This document shows, one piece after another, positions 54,707 through 63,882 of a stretch of DNA of 64,000 nucleotides. Position numbers and translations under genes: made by a program. The stretch comes from JABMNT01 sp048262655 (GTDB lineage Bacteria; Pseudomonadota; Alphaproteobacteria; Rhodospirillales; Casp-alpha2): positions 1 to 64,000 of the forward strand of contig JBLXEY010000010.1 in NCBI GenBank assembly GCA_048262655.1. The letters run 5' to 3'. How positions within the stretch are numbered: position 1 is the first letter of the stretch; every line of letters begins with the position of its first letter. A model generated the notes under the pieces. That model was not told the origin of the DNA, searched no databases, and worked only from the letters and a program-made list of their open reading frames with translations.

Positions 54707-56087
54707 TCGCATCGTGATATATCGCCCCGTCGCTGCTTTGGTACTATTCCTGTTGTGCGCCATTTTTGTCATGACGCCAAATCTATCGTTTGCGGCTGGG
54801 AAAAGCTTGATCCGAGACGCAGAAATAGAAAATAGCATCCGAATTTACGCAACGCCAGTATTCCAAGCAGCCGGCCTTAACCCGGACGATATAAATATTT
54901 ATATCGTTAATGATAATAGTCTGAATGCGTTCGTCGCTGGTGGACAGAATATGTTCATTAATACCGGGTTGATCATGCGAAGTGACAACGCGGGGCAGAT
55001 CATCGGCGTTATCGCCCATGAAACGGGGCATATTTCCGGTGGTCATTTATCTCGCCTGAAAGATGCGCTGTCGAACAGTTCCATACCGTCCATCATCTCA
55101 TACGTTCTAGGCGGAGCGGCCACACTGGCGACCGGTCGCGGAGATTTAGGTGCTGCAATCATTGCCGGTGGTGCTGGCACCAGCATGCGCACGTTCTTGA
55201 GTTATACCCGCGGCCAAGAAGCGGCGGCCGACCATGCCGCCCTCAAGTTTCTTGACGAAACCCAGCAATCCGCCAAAGGTTTCATGGAATTCATGCAAAT
55301 TCTTGAAGATCAAGAACTCCTCAGCACAAGCAGTCAAGACCCTTATGTTCGCTCACACCCTCTATCCAGCGACCGCATAAGAACCATTGAAAATCATGTG
55401 CAAAATTCACCCTATTCGGATCGGGAGCCCTCAGCGGAATTTGCTGAAATGCAGGCGCGAATGAAGGCAAAGATTGCCGCTTTCCTTTTCTCGCCGGGTC
55501 GGACACTTCGAACCTACAAGGAATCGGACCCCAGCCTGGAAGCCAGATATGCACGTGCCATCGCCTACTATCGCAAAGCCGATTTAAAAAAGGCGCTACC
55601 CCTCTTGGAGCAACTGATTACTGAACGCCCCAACGATCCCTATTTTATTGAACTAAAGGGCCAGATTCTCTATGAAAATGGCCGCCTTGAAGAAGCCTTG
55701 CCATACTATCAGAAAGCCAGCGAGTTGCTCCCTAAATCGGCTGTTATTCGGAAGGAACTGGCGAATGCGCAGTTAGGCCTCAAACGACCAGAACTTATTG
55801 ATCCTGCTATCGATAATTTACGCGCAGCACTTCACCAGGAACCCCAATCGCCCGGTAGTTGGCGACAATTGGCTATTGCGTACGGGATGAAAGGAGACAA
55901 GGGTCAAAGTTCACTCGCCCTTGCTGAAGAAGGCTTGTTAAACAATAATCCAGAGGTCGCCAAATATCATGCAGGGCTTGCTGAGCGTCTTTACAAGAAT
56001 GGAACACGAGAATGGTTGCAGGCGCAGGATATCCAGATTGCCGCGATTGATCTGGAAAGGAGACTCAAAGCGAAGAACAAAAGATGA
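54699..56087 (+). CDS. M48 family metalloprotease with TPR region (BepA-like)
   Basis: A 462-residue periplasmic zinc protease. A signal peptide covers about residues 1-32 (ending SFAAG). The catalytic HExxH is HETGH in GVIAHETGHISGGH, and the third ligand is in the glutamate-rich EAAADHAA. TPR-like repeats fill about 270-440 (EARYARAIAYYRKADLKKALPLLEQL). BepA-type proteases clean up or assemble outer-membrane proteins. GTG 54699 overlaps the divergent gene's start; GTG 54714 is an alternative. The last four bases overlap the DUF3047 gene. Confidence 0.9.
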   Translation: MDIRIVIYRPVAALVLFLLCAIFVMTPNLSFAAGKSLIRDAEIENSIRIYATPVFQAAGLNPDDINIYIVNDNSLNAFVAGGQNMFINTGLIMRSDNAGQIIGVIAHETGHISGGHLSRLKDALSNSSIPSIISYVLGGAATLATGRGDLGAAIIAGGAGTSMRTFLSYTRGQEAAADHAALKFLDETQQSAKGFMEFMQILEDQELLSTSSQDPYVRSHPLSSDRIRTIENHVQNSPYSDREPSAEFAEMQARMKAKIAAFLFSPGRTLRTYKESDPSLEARYARAIAYYRKADLKKALPLLEQLITERPNDPYFIELKGQILYENGRLEEALPYYQKASELLPKSAVIRKELANAQLGLKRPELIDPAIDNLRAALHQEPQSPGSWRQLAIAYGMKGDKGQSSLALAEEGLLNNNPEVAKYHAGLAERLYKNGTREWLQAQDIQIAAIDLERRLKAKNKR

Positions 56088-56827
56088 CGATCTGGATCCG
56101 TTTGCCAAAACTCAGTCTCAACCGTCTTGCCTTCGCGCCGCTGGTTTTGCTTCTGGCATCTTGTTCTGCGCCGGAAGCCACTATACAGCTTGGCAGCTCA
56201 TTGAGTATACTATCCGCTGGAACATCCTTTTCCGCGGACACCTTACCGGACGACTGGTTCAAATCGGGGACGATTCCAAAAGATGGGGTCGCGGTCAGCG
56301 CCTCCCTCGGAAGCAGCACACTTTCGGTTACCAGCGCAGAACGGCCCTATCTCGCAGCACGACGTATCCGTGCCAATGTTCTGGCGACCCCTTATCTGAG
56401 TTGGCGCTGGCGACTCCAGCCCGGCACTTGGGAGTATCATCCTGTCCGCATTATTGTAGGTTTTGCGGGCGGCAGCACTGAAACCGTGGAACAGGGCACT
56501 CTCGCCAAACTATTCCCCGGCACCTCTCTCCCGACTTATGATCGCGTGATGTCATTGCTGTGGGCGCCCTCAGCTCTTATGCGTGGAACTTTGATCGGGA
56601 TCGAAACCGAAGATCAGATTTTACGAGAAGCCCATTATACGGTGCGTGGCGGACCAGAAAACGTAGGGGTTTGGTGGAATGAGGCGGTCGATTTGGCAAC
56701 CTTGTACCGAAGATCATGGCCTGATGACCAGATTAACCAATCTCGTGTCGCCTTTATTGGCGTTGCTTCCACAGCTTCCAAGAAAGCCCTCACTGTCTAC
56801 ATTTCCGACCTTCGCCTTTCCCGATAA
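56084..56827 (+). CDS. DUF3047 lipoprotein
   Basis: A 247-residue protein with a signal sequence ending LLLASCS, a lipobox-like site near residue 27. The rest matches DUF3047: YLSWRWRL, VRIIVGFAGG, a SLLWAP segment and GVASTASKKALTVYISDLRLS. The fold is probably a beta-sandwich; function is unknown. Start and stop overlap as ATGA with the M48 protease gene, which implies coupled expression and perhaps shared envelope work. Confidence 0.82.
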   Translation: MTIWIRLPKLSLNRLAFAPLVLLLASCSAPEATIQLGSSLSILSAGTSFSADTLPDDWFKSGTIPKDGVAVSASLGSSTLSVTSAERPYLAARRIRANVLATPYLSWRWRLQPGTWEYHPVRIIVGFAGGSTETVEQGTLAKLFPGTSLPTYDRVMSLLWAPSALMRGTLIGIETEDQILREAHYTVRGGPENVGVWWNEAVDLATLYRRSWPDDQINQSRVAFIGVASTASKKALTVYISDLRLSR

Positions 56828-56927
56828 TAAGTCAACTTCATGTGAACTCCCATCGCGTTGCTTGTATTGATGGATATTCTCACGGAGTATAATGATCTCT
56901 TCTTACCCTGGATTTGTGGAATTATTG

Positions 56928-57686
56928 ATGACTAGATTTTTTAGATATGTGTCTTTAGGTGGTTTGTTTGCCTTTGTATTGATGGCAGCAGCTATTCCTG
57001 TATCCGCAAACGATGACCTTAGCGAGGCTCAGCGCAAGCAAATCAATCAAATGATCCAAACCTATATTATGGAAAACCCTCGTGTCATTCTTGAAGCTGT
57101 GCAGCGCATGCAAGCGCAAGAAGAAGAGGACAAGCAAAACCAAGCCCGGCAGAACTTGGTTTCCTACCGTGACCAGCTTATCAATGACCCGAAAGCGCCA
57201 ATTTCCGGGAACCCGGACGGAGACGTGACCATTGTCGAATTTTTTGACTATCGATGCGGGTATTGTAAGCGTGTATCGCCAACGGTTGAGAAAGTCGTCA
57301 AAGAAGACGGTAACGTCCGGGTCGTTTATAAGGAGTTTCCCATCTTAGGTCCTGAATCGGTTGTCGCTGCAAGGGCCTCGCTTGCCATTTGGCGTCTTGC
57401 ACCGGAAAAGTATATGGAATTTCATTCCGGTTTAATGAACACACGCGGTGGCGTGAGCATGAGTATGATCGCATCTGTTGCGAAAAAGATTGGTCTGGAT
57501 AGCGACATGTTGGTTAAAGAAATGAAATCAGCAGAAATCGACGCCGACCTTCAGAACAATTATGAATTGGCCCAATCGCTTGGAATATCAGGAACACCTG
57601 CTTTTGTTATCGGAAATGAGTTGGTTCCAGGCGCGATTGACGGCGACGCGCTTAAAGCCTTGATTAAGGAAGCGCGGGGAAGCTAA
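56928..57686 (+). CDS. DsbA-family periplasmic thiol oxidoreductase
   Basis: A thioredoxin-fold protein of about 252 residues. It has a signal peptide ending PVSA, a helical N-terminal region (LSEAQRKQINQMIQTYIMENPRVILEAV) and the redox site RCGYCKRVSP. It ends with SLGISGTPAFVIGNELVPG, which includes the cis-proline. This layout is the Com1/ScsC-like group that oxidises or isomerises disulfides. The ATG at 56928 gives a normal signal peptide; a start at 56892 adds 12 residues. Confidence 0.9.
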   Translation: MTRFFRYVSLGGLFAFVLMAAAIPVSANDDLSEAQRKQINQMIQTYIMENPRVILEAVQRMQAQEEEDKQNQARQNLVSYRDQLINDPKAPISGNPDGDVTIVEFFDYRCGYCKRVSPTVEKVVKEDGNVRVVYKEFPILGPESVVAARASLAIWRLAPEKYMEFHSGLMNTRGGVSMSMIASVAKKIGLDSDMLVKEMKSAEIDADLQNNYELAQSLGISGTPAFVIGNELVPGAIDGDALKALIKEARGS

Positions 57687-57703
57687 CCCGATACCTTAGC
57701 AAT

Positions 57704-58438
57704 TTACTCGCTGCGAACAGGCATCAGTAAATAACGGAAATTGCCTAAGCGTTCGACCAACAGCAAGATTCGATCGCGTTTTGCCTTGCGGGCCTGCTCA
57801 TAATAATCCGAGACCTGCTTCGGCAGCCAGACTTCCTGCTGATTAACCTGCAGGATGACATCTCCGCGTTCAAGTACCTGCCTGTCGGCATATTCAGCAT
57901 CAACGAGCGTCACGAGGACGCCGGTCGCCCCCCAACGCAAGCCAAACCGCTTTCGTATTTTTGGCGTTATCGCCGCGAGCGTTAAGCCAACGGCCGGAAT
58001 GGCAGAAACCGCTCCTTTAACGACTTTCCAAGCTTCCGATTTTTTCCCTAGCTTAACTTTCAGCTCGACTTTTTTTCCAGCGCGAACCACTTGCACATCT
58101 ACGACTTGCCCGATCTTGGTCTTTTGGGCGACTGCAACAAGTTGTTTGAAAGTCTTAATTTTCTTACCTGCGTAGCCGACAATAATATCGCCACGCTGAA
58201 CCCCCCCCAAATCTGCTGGGCCGCCCAAGGCCAAATCCCGGACGAGTACACCCTCAGCCTCTTCCATACTAAGAGCAGCCGCAATCCGCACATCCATACC
58301 CTGGAGAAACATGCCAGAGAAACCGCTTTCTGCCTGTGCCGGCAATGCACCGATTGCACATGAAAACGCTGCGAAGGCGATGAACCAGCGCGCACGATTG
58401 ATCAATGATCGTGTAATTTGTCTAATTTTCAGGCGCAC
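57704..58438 (-). CDS. periplasmic PDZ-domain protein
   Basis: A 244-residue protein with a signal peptide ending ALPAQAES and two PDZ domains, about 45-130 (VLVRDLALGGPADLGGVQRGDIIVGYAGKKI) and 165-240 (LERGDVILQVNQQEVWLPK). No protease domain or catalytic triad is present, so it is not a DegP-type enzyme but may be an adaptor. I chose GTG 58438 because GGAGG lies seven bases before it and a proper signal peptide follows; longer frames up to 58495 exist. Confidence 0.83.
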   Translation of the reverse strand: MRLKIRQITRSLINRARWFIAFAAFSCAIGALPAQAESGFSGMFLQGMDVRIAAALSMEEAEGVLVRDLALGGPADLGGVQRGDIIVGYAGKKIKTFKQLVAVAQKTKIGQVVDVQVVRAGKKVELKVKLGKKSEAWKVVKGAVSAIPAVGLTLAAITPKIRKRFGLRWGATGVLVTLVDAEYADRQVLERGDVILQVNQQEVWLPKQVSDYYEQARKAKRDRILLLVERLGNFRYLLMPVRSE

Positions 58439-58627
58439 GCACGGTCCTCCAGATGAATACATGGTGATACTAATGCGATGTTTCAACTTCGGCAACCAGA
58501 GACGTCTGCATAATTATATCAACCCTTTAACAGTTGCCTGCTTGCCCTTTTGGCAAGGCCGCGATATCCATTTGCTTCTGTGGATTTAACAACATGCTCC
58601 TTTGGATTTAGGCGGTCCAAACCTATC

Positions 58628-59746
58628 ATGCGTATTTTATCTGTTTTTGGCACACGACCAGAGGCCATCAAGATGGCCCCGCTTGTCAAAGCCCTGGAAA
58701 ATCACCCGGACATTGACGCAAATGTCTGCGTGACAGCGCAGCACCGGCATATGCTCGATCAAGTCCTTTCCCTGTTTGAGATTACGCCTGATTTCGACCT
58801 CGACATTATGCAAGCCAATCAGGATCTGGCTCAAGTCACGCAACGGGTATTGCTGGGTGTTGGTGACGTTTTAAAAACCTTCAAGCCTGACCGCGTTCTT
58901 GTTCACGGGGATACAACGACAAGTTTCGCATCCGCACTTGCTGCATTCTACCTACGCATTCCTGTCGCACACGTTGAAGCCGGATTACGAACCGGTGATA
59001 TTTATGCGCCGTTTCCCGAAGAAATGAACAGGGTGCTAGCCGATAACCTATGCGATCTGCATTTCGCACCAACGCAAAGTGCCGCAGACAATCTGCGACA
59101 GGCCAATATCTCTGATTTGGGGATTTCGATCACTGGCAATACCGTCATTGACGCGCTGCTGGACGTGGTCGAAAAGATCAAAACCGATAAAAACCTAAAG
59201 ACATCGTTGGACGCCCAGTTTTCTTTCTTAAACTCTGACAAGCGTTTGGTTCTGATTACCGGCCATCGGCGGGAAAATTTTGGTGACGGTTTTGAACAGA
59301 TATGCTTGGCGCTTGGCAAGCTGGCAGAACGAGATGATATTGAACTGCTTTACCCGGTCCATTTGAACCCGAATGTAAGAGAGCCTGTGCATCGGATCCT
59401 TGGAGGAAAAGGCCGTATCCATCTTATAGAACCTCTGGATTATGTGCCTTTCGTCTATGCCATGAACCGTTCACATGTTGTGATCACGGATTCTGGCGGT
59501 ATTCAAGAAGAAGCACCATCCTTGGGCAAGCCCGTTTTGGTCATGCGCGATGTAACAGAGCGCCCAGAGGCTGTCAGGGCAGGAACAGTCCGTCTTGTTG
59601 GAACAGACGCGCAGAAAATCATCACTGAAACGCAAATGCTGCTTGACGATAAAAACCACTACAACAGCATGTCAAAAGCCCATAACCCCTATGGCGATGG
59701 CACAGCTTGCCAGCGCATTCTTGAGGAGCTCGTAAAATCGCGATGA
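58628..59746 (+). CDS. wecB: UDP-N-acetylglucosamine 2-epimerase
   Basis: A 372-residue non-hydrolysing epimerase that makes UDP-ManNAc. Motifs are VFGTRPEAIKMAPLVKAL, VTAQHRHMLDQVL, VHGDTTTSFA, VEAGLRTGD, PEEMNRVLAD, TGHRRENFG and TDSGGIQEEAPSLGKPVLVMRD. The ATG at 58628 gives the family's start; the frame is open from 58550. It overlaps wecC as ATGA, so both are coupled in making ManNAc uronic acid. Confidence 0.95.
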   Translation: MRILSVFGTRPEAIKMAPLVKALENHPDIDANVCVTAQHRHMLDQVLSLFEITPDFDLDIMQANQDLAQVTQRVLLGVGDVLKTFKPDRVLVHGDTTTSFASALAAFYLRIPVAHVEAGLRTGDIYAPFPEEMNRVLADNLCDLHFAPTQSAADNLRQANISDLGISITGNTVIDALLDVVEKIKTDKNLKTSLDAQFSFLNSDKRLVLITGHRRENFGDGFEQICLALGKLAERDDIELLYPVHLNPNVREPVHRILGGKGRIHLIEPLDYVPFVYAMNRSHVVITDSGGIQEEAPSLGKPVLVMRDVTERPEAVRAGTVRLVGTDAQKIITETQMLLDDKNHYNSMSKAHNPYGDGTACQRILEELVKSR

Positions 59747-60996
59747 CTGACCGCACCTTTGAAAAAATCTGTGTTCTAGGATTGGGCTATGTCGGATTGC
59801 CAACAGCAGCAGTATTTGCCAGCCGAGGCGTAGACGTCCTGGGAGTCGACATCGACGCACGGGCCGTCACCATGATTAATGATGGAAAAGTACACATTGT
59901 TGAGCCTGATCTGGATATTTTGGTTAAGGGCGCGGTTGCGGCTGGCAAACTCAGCGCAAAGACAACTCCGGAAAAAGCCGACGCGTTCATCATTGCCGTT
60001 CCAACACCCTTCACCGACGGCAAAAAACCAGACTTGAGCTTCGTCAAAAAAGCCGTCGAAAGTTTGTCCTCTGTTCTTAAGGTTGGCGATATGGTGATTA
60101 TTGAATCGACCTGCCCCGTCGGCACAACAGATAGTGCTTCACAATGGCTGGCAGACGCCCGTCCCGATTTAACCTTTCCCCACACGCATGGCGAGGACGC
60201 AGAAATAAACATTGCGCATAGTCCAGAGCGCGTTCTGCCGGGACGAGTCTTAATCGAACTTGTCAGAAATGATCGTGTGGTAGGAGGTGTCAGTTCGGCC
60301 TGCGCGAAGCGCGCATCTCAGTTATATCGGATTGCAATCGAGGGGGAATGCCACCTGACAACAGCGCGCACGGCAGAGCTGGTCAAGCTGTCTGAAAATG
60401 CTTATCGGGACGTCAATATCGCATTTGCTAATGAACTCTCTTTGGTCGCCGATAAATTGGGGATCGATGCCTGGGAAGCCGTACGCCTTGCCAACCGCCA
60501 CCCACGCGTCAACATTCTCAACCCTGGCCCCGGCGTTGGGGGTCATTGCATCGCCGTCGATCCCTGGTTCATTGTCGATTCAGCACCCGATGAAACGCCA
60601 CTTATTCAAGCAGCCCGCGGCGTCAACGACGGCAAACCGAAACATATTGCCGACACGGTTCGAAACGCCGCAGCGCGCGCCGGATCATCAAATATTGCTT
60701 GCCTGGGTCTTGCCTACAAAGCCGATATTGATGACTTAAGGGAAAGCCCATCCGTTGATATTGTCGCTCATCTGGCGGAAAACACTGGACTAACTCTGCA
60801 CGTAGTTGAGCCCCATTGCGACGCGCTACCAAGCAAAATTTCGGATTTAGGCGCGGCCTCACTGACCAATCTGGAAGCTGCGTTGTCGGCTTGCGATATA
60901 ATTGTTCTCCTGACCGATCACGCGGCATTTAGAGATATCGACCCTAACGTCTACCCGGACAAAATCTTCATCGATACGCGGGGCTTATGGAAATAG
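59743..60996 (+). CDS. wecC: UDP-N-acetyl-D-mannosamine dehydrogenase
   Basis: A 417-residue enzyme of the UDP-glucose/GDP-mannose dehydrogenase family that oxidises UDP-ManNAc twice to UDP-ManNAcA with NAD. The Rossmann start is VLGLGYVGLPTAAVFASRG, and ESTCPVGTT, ENAYRDVNIAFANELS and GPGVGGHCIAVDPWF carry the catalytic cysteine and its surroundings. The C-terminal LGLAYKADIDDLRESPS is also typical. The product feeds surface polysaccharide. Its stop is one base from that of convergent mtnN. Confidence 0.94.
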   Translation: MTDRTFEKICVLGLGYVGLPTAAVFASRGVDVLGVDIDARAVTMINDGKVHIVEPDLDILVKGAVAAGKLSAKTTPEKADAFIIAVPTPFTDGKKPDLSFVKKAVESLSSVLKVGDMVIIESTCPVGTTDSASQWLADARPDLTFPHTHGEDAEINIAHSPERVLPGRVLIELVRNDRVVGGVSSACAKRASQLYRIAIEGECHLTTARTAELVKLSENAYRDVNIAFANELSLVADKLGIDAWEAVRLANRHPRVNILNPGPGVGGHCIAVDPWFIVDSAPDETPLIQAARGVNDGKPKHIADTVRNAAARAGSSNIACLGLAYKADIDDLRESPSVDIVAHLAENTGLTLHVVEPHCDALPSKISDLGAASLTNLEAALSACDIIVLLTDHAAFRDIDPNVYPDKIFIDTRGLWK

Positions 60997-60997
60997 C

Positions 60998-61738
60998 TTA
61001 CCCACGCCGGTCCGCTGCCCGGCGTTCATGTTGCACCAGAGCTGTTGGAATCATTTGGTCCATCAATTGAAACGAATTAATGCAGGCTCGATGAAGGTTC
61101 GCTTCAAAGTCACCTTTGGCCGTATCGCTGGAGCCGTCTGACAGGGCCCGAATGACAACAAACGGCAGATCATTTAGTGCGCAAGTGTGACCGAATGCAG
61201 CACCTTCCATCTCCGTTGCCAGCGCCGCAAATTCACGCTGCAGCCAGCGCAGCATATTTTTATCCTGAACAAACCGGTCCCCCGAGGCAACGGTCCCCAG
61301 CATCAGGTTTGGCCCATCGTCCATATCTTCGAAAGCCGCATCAAAAGCAGCTGTGGCCTTTGCAACCAAATCCGGGTGACATTCGATCAAGCGGTCACGA
61401 CCGGGCGTTTCGCCATGGCGGCGCCCAAAAGCCGTTAAATCCATATCGTATTGGACAACATGGCTGGCAACGATCATGTCCCCTGCCTGCATATTTGGCA
61501 GCAATCCACCTGCGACACCGCTAAACACCAACTTTTCGGGTTTGTATAGGTCGATGAGCATTTGCGTACAGATCGTCGCATTTACTTTCCCGATCCCCGA
61601 CTGCGCAAGGGCAATGTCAGTGCCTTTATAGTTACCCGTCGTAACCGTGACCTGCGCATGAACCGCCTGTTTTTGGTCCGTTACTTCTTTCAGTAACAAT
61701 TGAACCTCTTCCTCCATCGCACCAATGACACCCAGCAT
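60998..61738 (-). CDS. mtnN: 5'-methylthioadenosine/S-adenosylhomocysteine nucleosidase
   Basis: A 246-residue nucleosidase that hydrolyses MTA and SAH to adenine and a thioribose, removing inhibitors of SAM-dependent reactions. It has IGAMEEEVQLLL, IALAQSGIGKVNAT, FSGVAGGLLPN, ATEMEGAAFGH (with the catalytic glutamate) and IRALSDGSSDTA (with the aspartate). The C-terminal tail of about 15 basic residues is longer than in E. coli. A divergent promoter region is shared with thiN. Confidence 0.93.
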   Translation of the reverse strand: MLGVIGAMEEEVQLLLKEVTDQKQAVHAQVTVTTGNYKGTDIALAQSGIGKVNATICTQMLIDLYKPEKLVFSGVAGGLLPNMQAGDMIVASHVVQYDMDLTAFGRRHGETPGRDRLIECHPDLVAKATAAFDAAFEDMDDGPNLMLGTVASGDRFVQDKNMLRWLQREFAALATEMEGAAFGHTCALNDLPFVVIRALSDGSSDTAKGDFEANLHRACINSFQLMDQMIPTALVQHERRAADRRG

Positions 61739-61836
61739 CGCAATCTCCGGTTTGTTGACAGACTTGTTGACGTTCTCTGAACTGATTCTTTAGGCCACTA
61801 ACGTTGAAGCCGTTCACCAACAGAAACAACCACAAC

Positions 61837-61866
61837 ATAGTATTCAATTAGAATAGCCTTGGTCAA
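61837..61866 (-). promoter_or_regulatory. promoter of mtnN
   Basis: On the minus strand TTGACC (61861-61866) and TACTAT (61837-61842) are 18 bases apart, about 100 bases upstream of the mtnN start at 61738. The -35 element overlaps sequence upstream of the thiN promoter. Confidence 0.5.
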
Positions 61867-61880
61867 TCAACCCTCAAGAA

Positions 61881-61889
61881 TGGTATAAT
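61881..61889 (+). promoter_or_regulatory. thiN: extended -10 promoter of thiN
   Basis: TGGTATAAT is a perfect extended -10 element. TTGGTC lies 19 bases before the hexamer, a weak -35 at a long spacing. The predicted leader is about 64 bases; I see no thiamine riboswitch in it. Confidence 0.55.
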
Positions 61890-61959
61890 TAAGCAGACCC
61901 GTTTATCTTATGATGAAATCATCCGTAACACCAATTTCGCTTATGTTTAAAAACAAGCC

Positions 61960-62637
61960 ATGACCCTATCTGAAAAGCGTATTTTTGCATCTCCCATTGT
62001 ACTTGTCGGGGGCGGCGATATTGACGAACAGGTTTTCGATACGGTTTGCCGTCGAGGTTATCCGCTCATTGGCGTTGACGGCGGCGCCCTCTATTTGACG
62101 CAGCGCGGAGTTTCTCCGGATCTCGTCATTGGAGACCTGGATTCCCTGAGCCCTACCCAGATATCTGACTACCAGCAAACATCGGACGTCCTTAATATTG
62201 ACGAACAACAATCGACAGATTTTGAAAAAGCGCTTTATAGCCTTGAAGCGCCTCTGTTTATCGCCTTCGGTTTTTGGGGGAAGCGGCTTGATCATTCATT
62301 GACGGCCTTGCATACGTTAACCAAATACAGGGCCGAAAAGCGGGTTTTGATGGTCGATACGGTCGACCTGTTCTTTATTCCACAGGATGAATTCGCGATA
62401 TCTGCACCACCCGGAACGCGCGTTTCGATTTTTCCGCTGCGTCCGGTTTCGTTTGAGGGGTCATCCGGATTACAATATCCATTGGCTGGTTTGCATATGG
62501 AAACCGGTGCGGCGATTGGCGTTTCAAATGAAACAACAGCGTCTCAGTTTTCGATTTCACCAACACCGCAAGACAGCTCGAACTATGCAGTCATACTACC
62601 CAACAAACTGTTAGGCGACTTGTTGGCAGCCTTATAA
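61960..62637 (+). CDS. thiN: thiamine diphosphokinase
   Basis: A 225-residue enzyme that converts thiamine to thiamine diphosphate with ATP. Landmarks are LVGGGDI, GVDGGALYL, DLVIGDLDSLSP, the QSTDFEKAL metal/substrate motif and FWGKRLDHSLTALH. The C-terminal beta domain has GTRVSIFPLRP and GLQYPLAGLHM, then SNET. The length is normal. The DUF1479 gene follows after 12 bases, in one likely operon. Confidence 0.92.
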   Translation: MTLSEKRIFASPIVLVGGGDIDEQVFDTVCRRGYPLIGVDGGALYLTQRGVSPDLVIGDLDSLSPTQISDYQQTSDVLNIDEQQSTDFEKALYSLEAPLFIAFGFWGKRLDHSLTALHTLTKYRAEKRVLMVDTVDLFFIPQDEFAISAPPGTRVSIFPLRPVSFEGSSGLQYPLAGLHMETGAAIGVSNETTASQFSISPTPQDSSNYAVILPNKLLGDLLAAL

Positions 62638-62649
62638 GGGAGACAAGAC

Positions 62650-63882
62650 ATGGACCAACAGATTAAAGACCAGATCGCAACCGTAAAAAAGAACCTGCTG
62701 GCGAACGGTGCAGACCTCAAACAAGCTTTCTTGCACGCTACAGATGCCATGAAACGCGAAGCGGATATCATTGAACGCGAGCATGCCGCCGGCCGCTCTG
62801 TCATACCGCAACTCGATTACGCTGACATCGCAAAAGGTGGCGTCAGCGACGCGACAAAGGATAACATTCGACATCGAGGAGCGGCGATCATCCGAGGTGT
62901 GTTCGCACAGGCGCGGGCCGAAGACTGGAACGAGGAGTTAGGTGCCTATATCGACAACAATGATTATTATCGGAAACAGGAAGAGAAAGCCGACCTGGAT
63001 AAATACTTTAGCAAACTGGATTCTGGTCGCCCACAAATTTTTGGACTGTACTGGTCGAAACCCCAGGTTCTGGCGCGTCAGGACCCGGCGATGGCGGCGA
63101 CCAAGCGATTTATGAACCGTCTATGGAATACGACCGGGTCAAACGGCGACGCCTTCGACCCTGACTTCGACTATGCCTATGCTGATCGAACACGCCGCCG
63201 CCAACCTGGCGATAAAACACTGGGGCTCTCACCGCACATGGATGCGGGGTCTTATGAGCGCTGGGTCGACCCGGCATTCCAGAAAATATATGCGCACGTT
63301 TTTAAGGGTAATTGGCAAGACTATGATCCTTGGAAAGCGGCGCACCGGACAGAAACCGTCGAATACCCTTCTCCCGCCGTTTGCTCGGCTTTTCGAACCT
63401 TTCAAGGTTGGACCGCCCTGACACCGCAAGGTGCCGGTGACGGCACCCTGCAATTGGTCCCTATTTCTTCAGGCATCGGCTATATGTTGCTGCGTGCGTT
63501 ACAAGATGATGTGGCAATGGATGATTTATGCGGTGCTGAAGCGGGTCGCGCCCTTTGTGCTGACCCGACATGGCACCCCGACTTATTGGCATCCCTGGTG
63601 TCGCTGCCGCATGTTGGGCCCGGCGATACGGTCTGGTGGCACCCAGATATCATACATGCAGTAGAAGACGAACATAAAGGAGATGGCTATTCAAACGTCA
63701 TCTACATCGGTGCGTCACCCAAGTGTCATAAAAACAAGACCTATATCAAAAAACAGGCCAAAGCATTTCTGGAAGGACGTAGCGCACCGGATTTTGCTGC
63801 GGAAGATTACGAAGTGGATTTTACCGGGCGTGCAACCGTTGATGACCTGAGTGATTTAGGGCGCGCACAAATGGGGCTATAG
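62650..63882 (+). CDS. DUF1479 (YbiU) family protein, probable Fe/2-oxoglutarate dioxygenase fold
   Basis: A 410-residue protein. The N-terminal 110 residues are helical. A jelly-roll core follows, with LGLSPHMDAGSYERW (an HxD-like pair), GDGTLQLVPIS and GPGDTVWWHPDIIHAVED, which supplies a distal histidine; an arginine for 2-oxoglutarate is not obvious to me. DUF1479 proteins are annotated from family only, and their substrate is unknown. AAGGGAG precedes the ATG. Its stop codon directly abuts the stop of the partial gene on the other strand. Confidence 0.85.
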   Translation: MDQQIKDQIATVKKNLLANGADLKQAFLHATDAMKREADIIEREHAAGRSVIPQLDYADIAKGGVSDATKDNIRHRGAAIIRGVFAQARAEDWNEELGAYIDNNDYYRKQEEKADLDKYFSKLDSGRPQIFGLYWSKPQVLARQDPAMAATKRFMNRLWNTTGSNGDAFDPDFDYAYADRTRRRQPGDKTLGLSPHMDAGSYERWVDPAFQKIYAHVFKGNWQDYDPWKAAHRTETVEYPSPAVCSAFRTFQGWTALTPQGAGDGTLQLVPISSGIGYMLLRALQDDVAMDDLCGAEAGRALCADPTWHPDLLASLVSLPHVGPGDTVWWHPDIIHAVEDEHKGDGYSNVIYIGASPKCHKNKTYIKKQAKAFLEGRSAPDFAAEDYEVDFTGRATVDDLSDLGRAQMGL

